Part shown: in pieces, positions 8,956 to 16,304 of the stretch | Layout: each line of letters begins with the position of its first letter | Position numbering within the stretch: position 1 is the first letter of the stretch | NCBI GenBank assembly: GCA_023231445.1 | Contig: JALNVF010000028.1 | Coordinates: 1 to 28,349, forward strand | From: Treponema sp. | GTDB lineage: Bacteria; Spirochaetota; Spirochaetia; Treponematales; Treponemataceae | Direction: 5' to 3' | DNA: 28,349 nt | Program-made: the position numbers and the translations under genes | Notes under the pieces: generated by a model | Databases searched by the model: none | The model's input: the letters and a program-made list of their open reading frames with translations, nothing else | What the model was told of the DNA's origin: nothing

Positions 8956-10386
8956 TTAAAGTTTATCAATCAGCATTGAACACTTTCCAGAAGGTATAGG
9001 CAAAGTTTTCTTTTTCTGATCAAGAATATTTATTGTAAAATAATAAAGTTTTTCGCTTTCCATCTGGATTTCCCAGCCACGGGGACTTTTATTACTCAAA
9101 ATCGTAATAAGGTTTCGTTTGAGCGATAAATTTTCAATTCCCATAATTTCCAGATTAGGAATAATCCAGTCAACAGTTTTACGAGGCAAACTGATCGATA
9201 GTCCGATAACATTCTCAATCATGAGCGCAATAGTTGAAAGACCTGTCGTAAGTAAATAATGCGGTCTCGGAAAAGCGTCATTGTCTGCCATAGTCGCACG
9301 TCCTTCCCTGCACGGGAGGTATGCTTCATACAAATCCCCCTTCTCTTTCGGATCATTGGGTATAAGTGCTTCAAGGATATAATACAGATGCCTGATGGAA
9401 CATTCTCGTGCAAGTTCATAATGCTGATATTTTTCCAGTCCTTTTATTACCATAAAGTTGAATGCCGGATAAACCGATCCTCGAAAACCTTCTCCACTTT
9501 CCTTGAACGAAAAACTGTCCGCAGAAAGTGTCGGGAACGGATGATCCGTACCAAACGTCGATGGATTACTTAAATGAGCAATAAGCTGATCCGCTTTATC
9601 AGCATTCGGTATTTCAGCAAGTAGAGGCCAGAAGCCCGCAATCGTTTTTTCAGGAAGCCGTTTTTCATCTTTATCAAGATCATGATAAAAACCGGTTGCA
9701 CTATCCCACATAAGAGAATTGATGCGGGTTTTAATTGAAAAATATGTACGCCGGTATTGAAAACTCAAATCTTTGTCGTTCAATATATCACCAAGAGCCG
9801 ACATATGAGACGCATTAATAGCCATAGCTGCATTGAAGTCAACCGGATAGTAACATGCATCGCGGGGAGCATTGAACATAGTGCTCGCAACCGATGGAAC
9901 CGCATACAAACCATTCGGTTGTTTAAATGTAAGGTCAATCCATGCCATATATTTTTCAAGTTTAGGCATAATTTCCTTGATACGGCGTTTATTGGCAGAC
10001 TTGTGATACAAATTAAATTCTGCCCACGCAAAAAGAGGCATACCAATACCTTCCGGATTAGCACGAGACGTTACCGGCTGGTTCGTTCTTGTTTCGTACT
10101 TCCAGCGGATTGCACCATTCTCTTCCTGATGTGTGTAAAAATAATCTATATTCTGGTTTGCGTTATAATTACGATTTGAATATACAAGAAAAAAGGATGA
10201 GAAAATTGACTCAAACTGATCAATTATACACTTATTTCCTTCCGGATAGAGGAAATAACCATTCGGAGCCACTTTTTCTGAAACAGGATCAATCCAATAA
10301 TCGGCCAGCATAGCCCACGTTTTGTTGTAAATATCTACAAAATCCTGATCATAGAAATGGATTTTGGGGAAATCATGCTTATTCAC
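8956..10386 (-). CDS. Glycosidase-like (alpha/alpha)6 protein, MGH1/GH63/trehalase type
   Basis: A 476-residue protein starting at GTG (10386), preceded by a strong AGGAG. It resembles the (alpha/alpha)6-barrel glycosidases of clan GH-G, such as mannosylglycerate hydrolase, GH63 and trehalases. FRGSVYPAFNFMVIKGL (301-317) matches the WRGPxWxxxNYLLxxGL block, and LYEAY (352-356) offers Glu354 at the expected catalytic-base position. At the usual general-acid motif (ESGMDNSPR) the sequence reads ASTMFNAPR (167-175), with Phe171 instead of Asp. The protein may therefore be inactive as a standard hydrolase, may use another residue, or my alignment may be off. No signal peptide, so likely cytoplasmic. 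It is first in the operon with the PPX-like gene and ppk1. Substrate unknown. Confidence 0.72.
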   Translation of the reverse strand: MNKHDFPKIHFYDQDFVDIYNKTWAMLADYWIDPVSEKVAPNGYFLYPEGNKCIIDQFESIFSSFFLVYSNRNYNANQNIDYFYTHQEENGAIRWKYETRTNQPVTSRANPEGIGMPLFAWAEFNLYHKSANKRRIKEIMPKLEKYMAWIDLTFKQPNGLYAVPSVASTMFNAPRDACYYPVDFNAAMAINASHMSALGDILNDKDLSFQYRRTYFSIKTRINSLMWDSATGFYHDLDKDEKRLPEKTIAGFWPLLAEIPNADKADQLIAHLSNPSTFGTDHPFPTLSADSFSFKESGEGFRGSVYPAFNFMVIKGLEKYQHYELARECSIRHLYYILEALIPNDPKEKGDLYEAYLPCREGRATMADNDAFPRPHYLLTTGLSTIALMIENVIGLSISLPRKTVDWIIPNLEIMGIENLSLKRNLITILSNKSPRGWEIQMESEKLYYFTINILDQKKKTLPIPSGKCSMLIDKL

Positions 10387-10399
10387 AAAAACTCCTACA

Positions 10400-10418
10400 A
10401 ACTGTCGTGTAGACAGTT
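10400..10418 (-). promoter_or_regulatory. Candidate operator: inverted repeat over the glycosidase-ppk start site
   Basis: A perfect 7-bp inverted repeat AACTGTC-5 nt-GACAGTT lies between the predicted -10 box (10433-10425 on the minus strand) and the AGGAG ribosome site of the gene at 10386. It would span or closely follow the transcription start. The position suits a repressor operator; a small RNA hairpin in the leader is the alternative. No adjacent transcription factor gene is seen. Confidence 0.45.
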
Positions 10419-10424
10419 ATTTAC

Positions 10425-10433
10425 AGTATATCA
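10425..10433 (-). promoter_or_regulatory. Extended -10 promoter of the glycosidase-ppx-ppk1 operon
   Basis: On the minus strand TGATATACT fits the extended -10 pattern TGnTATAAT with one mismatch, about 38 nt before the GTG start. No clear -35 hexamer is present, which is usual for extended -10 promoters. Promoter activity is inferred. Confidence 0.45.
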
Positions 10434-10491
10434 TATTTTTGTAAAAAACGTTACACTTTTGTAGCTTTTTTTGCAATGCATGGAGTTTTTA

Positions 10492-12858
10492 ATGTATCAG
10501 TCTTTCGTATATCTTGAGGTACGCATTCTGCTGCCTGCCGTATCATCTGTTTTTTTACTCAATGAAAATAACGAAAAAAGCCCTGTAATCACGGTCAACA
10601 GTGAAGTTATGAAGCGTGTTTTTACACTCTCACGCGCACTTGGATGCTGCATCCCTGAAAATGCACCAATAGAACACCTTACAGGTAATATCGGAAAACC
10701 GACAAATGGACGAACATTAACTGGTTTCTCAGTGCGAGCTGCGGAAGGTGGTTCTATGAACATCATGTTCCACTGCAGATCAAAAACAATCCATATTGAA
10801 GAAGTCAGGATCGAAGAAGACACAGGACGCCTTACGCACGCCAACGGGAACACCTGCATGGATTTTACGAGAGCCGGGTGCCCCAGTATCAGGGTGCATA
10901 CAACCCCTTCGTTTGAAACAGGAGAAGAGGCACAGTTATTTCTCGATGAGCTCCGCAGGCTTACAGAATACCTGCATCTGACAAATGAAAATGAGAGCGG
11001 TACAATCAGATGTAACGCTTTTGTTGCACTTTCAGAATATCCTGATCTGCCTGACTACTACGTAAAACTGCGCAATCTTAATTCATTCAATTTTGTACGC
11101 AAGGCAATCAATAACGAACTTACCCGTCAGGAAAACCTGCTTTCAAACGGAGAATCAGTCGGAAGTGAAAGCAGACTCTGGAATGAAACAAAATCATGTA
11201 CTCAGTTTTATCAAACGCGGGCGGAAGTCGTACGCCGATTTGAGCAGCTGAATCCGCCACAGCTGTTTGACCTTGCAACTCTTGAAGACCAGCTGCTTAA
11301 GGGAGAACCGCCAGTCGAACTGCCGGAGGCGAGACGAAGACGGCTCAAAGAACAGTACGGAGTGTCACGGCTGCGTTCCGCATTCCTTTGTGACGACAAA
11401 GACAGAGCTGACTTTTTTGAAGCCTCTGTACAGGCAGGTGCCGAACCGCTAACCGCAGCACACTGGATTGCGTCGGAAATAACGAGAATGCTCAATCAAA
11501 GCGGACAAAGAATCTCCGGCATAAAGATTACGCCGGAGCATTACGCATATATAATAAAAAAACTTGCAGATGGCGAGATACACAGCGCCACAGCAAAAAA
11601 CCTGCTTCAAACCTCGTTTAAGACAGGAGCTACTCCGTCCAGTCTGCTGAAAACACTTCACCTCACCGAAATCTCAGAAGAAAAGGAACTGCTGCCATAT
11701 GTGCGTAAAGCAATTGCGGAGAACAAAGGTCTAAGTGAACGACTCAAAAACGGTTCAATGGCGCCTCTTGAATTTCTCACTGGCGAAGTAATGAAAGCCA
11801 CGAATAATAAAGCAGTTCCTCAAATTGTAAAATCGCTGATAAAAAGGGAACTTAATATCAGTATCGTGTACATTCTCGCCATGGGCGGTGCTATTTCTGC
11901 AGTCCGCCATGAAGACGGAACTGTTACCTGCGGTGACTCGAACATACTCCGGACAATGGCAGGGAAATGTGCTCCAGGGATTCCGGTACAAGTAATTTCG
12001 GTTGAACAATTTCTGAGTGAGGAAATAGAACCTGGAGACTGGGCGTCTCTCATCTCCGAAATTGCAGCACGTATAAATGCAGGAATTGCCAATGGCATTG
12101 TCGTCACCCACGGAAGAGATACACTTTCATATACGGCAGCTCTTCTGTACTGGCTTTTTTCCGACGCACAGGTGCCAGTCGTCCTTACCGCGTCGTCCTC
12201 CCTTCCTTCAGACTCTGATGAGGCAGAAGAAAATCTTTCACTTGCAATAAAAACTGCGGTTGAAAAAAAGTCGGGCGTATATGTTGCGTTCGGAAGTAAA
12301 ATACTGTCTCCGCTCAATTTAAGATTTGAACGCCCTACTCGGGACGGATTCCGAAGCTGGAATCTGAGTAAACAGGTTTTCACGGAAAGCGGCCCCGTTG
12401 CAACACAGTTTGCAGATATTACAGAGCCTGATCGTGATGTTATGGAACGTCTTCTTACTGAAGCATCCGGGAAACTGCTCATCTGCAGACTCTATCCGGG
12501 ATTCCGCAGCGATTTGTATAAAAAAATGATTGAGGAGCGGATTCATACTGTTTTTCTGGAACTGTACGAAGCCGGCACGGGAGACATGCGTTCCAACGAT
12601 TTCTCGCTCAAACCTCTGCTCATATACGGAAAACAGAAAAATGTACGTTTCTACTGTACATCTCAGCAGGAAACAAATGTAGATTTTTCACAATATATTA
12701 CATCCCTCCGGGTGTGGAGGGAAGGTGCAGTACCAATGGGATATCTTACGACAGAATCAGCGGTCGCATTATATCTCGCCTGTTCACTTGTAGCAGATAC
12801 ACCTGCCGAACTTGATGATCTCATGGAAACGTACGGAAACCTGTACAGCGAAAAATAA
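10492..12858 (+). CDS. GatB-like/asparaginase-like fusion, both halves catalytically degenerate
   Basis: A 788-residue protein. Residues 1-454 resemble the whole GatB subunit of the tRNA-dependent amidotransferase: YLEVRILL (7-14), IEEDTGRLTH (107-116), FTRAGCPSI (125-133), VKLRNLNSFNFV (191-202), and a YqeY-like tail ending LEFLTGEVMKATNNKAVPQI. The conserved DRKNYFYPDLPKG stretch and the zinc cysteines are missing, and EVH has become EVR. Residues 456-788 resemble type I/II asparaginase or archaeal GatD, but TGGTI reads MGGAI (464-468) and HGTDT reads HGRDT (540-544), so both catalytic threonines are replaced; the catalytic lysine is also not found. Start ATG 10492 is chosen because GGAG lies 6 nt upstream and it aligns with GatB N-termini. 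Archaeal GatD and GatE are separate proteins; this single chain is unusual. Function unknown, possibly a tRNA- or amide-sensing pseudoenzyme. Confidence 0.82.
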   Translation: MYQSFVYLEVRILLPAVSSVFLLNENNEKSPVITVNSEVMKRVFTLSRALGCCIPENAPIEHLTGNIGKPTNGRTLTGFSVRAAEGGSMNIMFHCRSKTIHIEEVRIEEDTGRLTHANGNTCMDFTRAGCPSIRVHTTPSFETGEEAQLFLDELRRLTEYLHLTNENESGTIRCNAFVALSEYPDLPDYYVKLRNLNSFNFVRKAINNELTRQENLLSNGESVGSESRLWNETKSCTQFYQTRAEVVRRFEQLNPPQLFDLATLEDQLLKGEPPVELPEARRRRLKEQYGVSRLRSAFLCDDKDRADFFEASVQAGAEPLTAAHWIASEITRMLNQSGQRISGIKITPEHYAYIIKKLADGEIHSATAKNLLQTSFKTGATPSSLLKTLHLTEISEEKELLPYVRKAIAENKGLSERLKNGSMAPLEFLTGEVMKATNNKAVPQIVKSLIKRELNISIVYILAMGGAISAVRHEDGTVTCGDSNILRTMAGKCAPGIPVQVISVEQFLSEEIEPGDWASLISEIAARINAGIANGIVVTHGRDTLSYTAALLYWLFSDAQVPVVLTASSSLPSDSDEAEENLSLAIKTAVEKKSGVYVAFGSKILSPLNLRFERPTRDGFRSWNLSKQVFTESGPVATQFADITEPDRDVMERLLTEASGKLLICRLYPGFRSDLYKKMIEERIHTVFLELYEAGTGDMRSNDFSLKPLLIYGKQKNVRFYCTSQQETNVDFSQYITSLRVWREGAVPMGYLTTESAVALYLACSLVADTPAELDDLMETYGNLYSEK

Positions 12859-12889
12859 TAAAACTTCTTTCCGTCGAAAAACCTTGCCT

Positions 12890-14758
12890 TTAGTCAGCTT
12901 CTTCCGCTGATGTATTGCTGCTGGACATCGGAATATTTTCATTCGGAAGAGCATCAGAAGGTTCAGATTCCTTTATGTTTATTGGATTGCCTGACGAATC
13001 GGTTTCTGTAAAGGTATTCTTTCCGGCCGATTCGTTTGCGTCAGTCGAATACATAAGACGGATTACTTCATGCTGTGATTTTTGGCGTGATTTTAACAGA
13101 AGTGCACCTGTATCAGCGTTATAAACATAGCCAGAAGAATTATATGTTTCAAAACGCAAATCTGTTCTAAACACCATATCATAAATATATATTGCTTTGA
13201 ATGTTTTAATTCCGTTGATAATCAGATAGTGAGTATACGTTTGAGGAAAATCGATTGTAATCGATGCCGATCCTTGATCGTTTTTTTCATATTTTATGTT
13301 TGAGGCACATGTCCATGCATATATTGCCTGTCCATTATCGAATCCAAGAAGTACAAAATGAGGATAATATGAATTATTATGAATAATAATCGGATAAATA
13401 TCGGCAAGAGTGTGTAAATCAAAAGAAGAGCTTCCCGACAGATACGAATTAATAATAAGATAACCGCCGTTCATCAATATCTGATTACCGCTTGCCTGTC
13501 CGTATCTGATAAGCGCATCACCAACAGTGGCAGCCTGTATAACAGAAAGGAATGTCCCGTTTTCGGAAACTGTAATATTCTTCCCGTCTACAGCACAGGA
13601 TGAAGCAATTTTACTGACACATTTTTCCACAACAGGAAGCAGGATGGAGGCAAGATCGTTATTCTTATTGACAAGAGAATCATATGTCCGGAGAATATTT
13701 GCAGCATCCATGACGGTTATATTTTTTTCGTCCGTGGCTGCACCTGTAGCAAGGAGTCTTTTTACAGAATCCGCACCAGGGTGCATACACAGATAATCGG
13801 CTATACCATCAACACTGAAAGCCGATAATTTATTCTGGCTGACAATATCATGATAATTATTCATCTGCCGCTCAAAAGATTTATACATTGCCGCAAGTGA
13901 ATCAAAATAAGGGGCTGAAAGATATGTACGCTGTATACCCTTTTTGAACGACGACGGAACTGCATCAAGCGCTTCATTATACCGTCCTTTCTTTGCCATA
14001 TCTGCAACAAACGAAACAGCAGCCTGTTCCGTTATCGAAGAGGTATTTTGTGAAAGCGAATTGAACGTGATAATAAGGTTTTGTTCAAAAGCACTTATTG
14101 TGTCGTTGTATTTCAAAATATCAGCACCCTCTATATTTGCAACCGCATCAAAAGAAAATGTTTTCGTTTTATCAAAAAAAGTATACGAAGCGGTATCTGT
14201 ATCATCCGTAAGAGCAAGCGAACTTGGATCAATTCCGGCTGCAGACAACTCCCACTGACTGCTGTAAATACCTATCTGCAGACAGGTATCAGACTGACTT
14301 ATAACAGTAGCCCCTCCCATAAGCTGATACGGCAGATAAAAAGCAAATATGTCCGGGGGAAGAATCGCTTTTATAGAAAGATGAGCTTTCACTGTGTCAT
14401 CCGTCAATGAAAAACGAACTATAATATTATTACTGAACGTAAATTCACAGGAAAGTGGACTTTTTTTTGTCCATGAAACAAGTGAAACATTTTTTTTCGT
14501 ATTTGTACCGAGATATGTTACTGTAGCAGAATGTTCATCATCTGAAAGAAATGAAATACCGTTAAACGATACAAGCATTTTATTTTTGAGAACAGCCCTG
14601 CCGTCTGCAGATTTCGCTTCAGCAAGAGAAATATGGAGATTTCCTAATTTTTCTGATATAACTGAATCGCTTCTAAATTGAAGTATAAAAATGCCGACAA
14701 TAATAGCGGCATAAACAACAAGAAGTACTAATGACTTCTTTACAATATTCGTATACAT
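12890..14758 (-). CDS. Membrane-anchored protein of unknown function
   Basis: A 622-residue protein I do not recognise. Starting at ATG 14758 gives a short positive N-terminus (MYTNIVKKS) and one hydrophobic helix at about residues 8-26, which suggests a signal anchor with the remainder outside the cytoplasm. The middle (about 60-240) is rich in beta-type segments. About 245-400 looks helical. A C-terminal part (about 420-560) contains short hydrophobic strands, and the final 50 residues are a Ser/Asn/Glu-rich, probably disordered tail. The frame is open further upstream to 14980, but that extension would run through the divergent lipoprotein gene and precede the membrane segment, so it is not used. 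No Shine-Dalgarno is visible. Divergent from the TPR lipoprotein gene, 79 bp apart. A cell-envelope role is a guess. Confidence 0.8.
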   Translation of the reverse strand: MYTNIVKKSLVLLVVYAAIIVGIFILQFRSDSVISEKLGNLHISLAEAKSADGRAVLKNKMLVSFNGISFLSDDEHSATVTYLGTNTKKNVSLVSWTKKSPLSCEFTFSNNIIVRFSLTDDTVKAHLSIKAILPPDIFAFYLPYQLMGGATVISQSDTCLQIGIYSSQWELSAAGIDPSSLALTDDTDTASYTFFDKTKTFSFDAVANIEGADILKYNDTISAFEQNLIITFNSLSQNTSSITEQAAVSFVADMAKKGRYNEALDAVPSSFKKGIQRTYLSAPYFDSLAAMYKSFERQMNNYHDIVSQNKLSAFSVDGIADYLCMHPGADSVKRLLATGAATDEKNITVMDAANILRTYDSLVNKNNDLASILLPVVEKCVSKIASSCAVDGKNITVSENGTFLSVIQAATVGDALIRYGQASGNQILMNGGYLIINSYLSGSSSFDLHTLADIYPIIIHNNSYYPHFVLLGFDNGQAIYAWTCASNIKYEKNDQGSASITIDFPQTYTHYLIINGIKTFKAIYIYDMVFRTDLRFETYNSSGYVYNADTGALLLKSRQKSQHEVIRLMYSTDANESAGKNTFTETDSSGNPINIKESEPSDALPNENIPMSSSNTSAEEAD

Positions 14759-14780
14759 TAGTATTAGTTTAGCTAATGAC

Positions 14781-14799
14781 GACAGGAATTGCAACTGTC
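14781..14799. repeat. Short inverted repeat in the divergent intergenic region
   Basis: GACAG-9 nt-CTGTC lies between the divergent genes at 14758 and 14838. The right half sits in AACTGTC (14793-14799), the exact 7-mer that forms one arm of the candidate operator at 10400-10418. A 5-bp inverted repeat alone is weak evidence; the shared 7-mer is the only reason to list it. Confidence 0.2.
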
Positions 14800-14837
14800 C
14801 CAATTTAGAAAACAAAAGTACTTTCAAGGGATGTAGA

Positions 14838-16304
14838 ATGAAAAGACCGATTTTATCTGCAACGATTGTTCTGGTTCTTGTATCCGTATTATCGTCATGC
14901 GGCAGTACCCCGAAGCAGGAAAAAAAAGAAACATCGACAGCTGTCAGCAGAAATTTACAGGAAAAGCAGACAGAAACCATAAAAAATGAGAAAAATATTT
15001 TAAAAAAACAACCAGAGGAACCTCAGGATCCACCGGATGTTACTTTTGCGAAGAAACTTCATGAATATCTTGATAAAAATGATTTGAACAGCGCGATAAC
15101 CGCGTTTGACACAATTCCTGATTCGCTGAAAAATGACACAGAGCTTCAAATTCTGCATGCATCACTTCTTATTTCTGCAGGACGCGGACAGGAAGCTGCT
15201 GAAATAGGAAACGAACTTCAGGTAAAGGACAGTAAAAACATTGACGTACTCGAACTCAATGAACAGATTGCAGCCGCAAACGGAGACAAAGAAAAATCAT
15301 CCGAAATCGTTAATCAAATTCTTGCCCAGGATCCCTATAACGTTTCAGCAAATATCAGACTGGCACAGCAGCAGGTTCTGAATCATAAATACAAACTTGC
15401 ATACAACTACTACAAAAAAGCACTCACAAACGAACCTGATAATACTGATGCACTCTTCGGCTGCGGACAGATGGCATATTATCTGGATAAACTGGATGAA
15501 GCAAAGCAGACATTCCAGAAAATTCTCGACAAAGAAAGTACAAACGCCGACGCACTTGCATATATGGGAAAACTTGCTGCAGAACAGGAAAAATATCTTC
15601 AGGCAACAAAGTATATTCAGGATGCAATCAAATATTCTCCGGATAATTACAGTTTCTACCTTGATCTTGGATCGTATCAACAGAATCAGGAAAATTATAA
15701 CGATGCAGAAAAAGCATGGACTAAAGCAATTGCACTTGAACCGGATTATTTTCTTGCATATACATACCGTGCCGGTTTGTACAATGAAATGAAACGATAT
15801 GACGATTCCCTTGCTGACTATTACAACGTCGTAAGGACAAATCCTAAATACTATTATGCCTATGAGGAAATAGGAATGCTCGAATGGCATCAAAAAAACT
15901 GGGCAAAATCACGGCAGGGATTTATGAAAGTACTTGAATTCAATAAGGACGACCCTTCGTATAAACTAATGGTTGCAGCAACATATCTTAAAGAAAAAAA
16001 CAGTGCGGAATGTAAAAATTTTCTCAAAGCAGCTATGAGAAACATAGATACATCATCTGTTGAATATAATATGTTGAGATTATACCACGATCAGGGCGGA
16101 ATTAATACAGAAAATGCGGTTCTTTCAAAAATCGATAAAATTGAGAAAACAACACCCCGTGGGAAAATGTGGTTCTATATGGGTTTATACTATGAATTAG
16201 AAGGATCACAACAGCTTGCAGAAGAGTTTTATACAAAAATCATGAATATGCAGACTCCGATGTTTTTTGAATATGAGCTTGCAGAATGGGGTCTTGGAAA
16301 ATGA
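14838..16304 (+). CDS. TPR-repeat lipoprotein
   Basis: A 488-residue exported lipoprotein. The N-terminal signal has positive residues, a hydrophobic core and a lipobox LSSC, with lipidated Cys21, so it is anchored in the inner or outer membrane. A Lys/Glu-rich linker (about 25-70) follows. From about residue 75 to 480 the protein is made of tetratricopeptide repeats; clear units include LAYNYYKKALTNEPDNTDAL, DEAKQTFQKILDKES and NDAEKAWTKAIALEPDYF. TPR arrays are protein-binding scaffolds. The start is supported by AAGGGA 6 nt before the ATG. Its stop overlaps the ATG of the TraB-like gene (ATGA at 16301-16304), implying coupled translation of the two. The binding partner is not known. Confidence 0.9.
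   Translation: MKRPILSATIVLVLVSVLSSCGSTPKQEKKETSTAVSRNLQEKQTETIKNEKNILKKQPEEPQDPPDVTFAKKLHEYLDKNDLNSAITAFDTIPDSLKNDTELQILHASLLISAGRGQEAAEIGNELQVKDSKNIDVLELNEQIAAANGDKEKSSEIVNQILAQDPYNVSANIRLAQQQVLNHKYKLAYNYYKKALTNEPDNTDALFGCGQMAYYLDKLDEAKQTFQKILDKESTNADALAYMGKLAAEQEKYLQATKYIQDAIKYSPDNYSFYLDLGSYQQNQENYNDAEKAWTKAIALEPDYFLAYTYRAGLYNEMKRYDDSLADYYNVVRTNPKYYYAYEEIGMLEWHQKNWAKSRQGFMKVLEFNKDDPSYKLMVAATYLKEKNSAECKNFLKAAMRNIDTSSVEYNMLRLYHDQGGINTENAVLSKIDKIEKTTPRGKMWFYMGLYYELEGSQQLAEEFYTKIMNMQTPMFFEYELAEWGLGK

Noticed and set aside
10471..10491. Upstream TTG (10471) and ATG (10480) starts for the GatB-asparaginase fusion
   Set aside because: Neither has a Shine-Dalgarno; the GGAG at 10482-10485 is spaced for the ATG at 10492, which also matches GatB N-termini.
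11820..12482. Minus-strand open frame of 220 codons inside the GatB-asparaginase fusion
   Set aside because: Serine/arginine-rich shadow translation of the other strand; the plus-strand frame has clear homology throughout.
12859..12889. Terminator between the fusion gene and the convergent 622-residue gene
   Set aside because: No inverted repeat of 5 bp or more could be found in the 31-bp gap.
14759..14980. N-terminal extension of the 622-residue protein
   Set aside because: It would overlap the divergent lipoprotein gene by more than 140 bp and place 74 residues ahead of the membrane anchor.
16286..16300. Earlier ATG start for the TraB-like gene
   Set aside because: The ATG at 16301 gives the usual ATGA overlap and family-like N-terminus; the five extra codons add nothing conserved.
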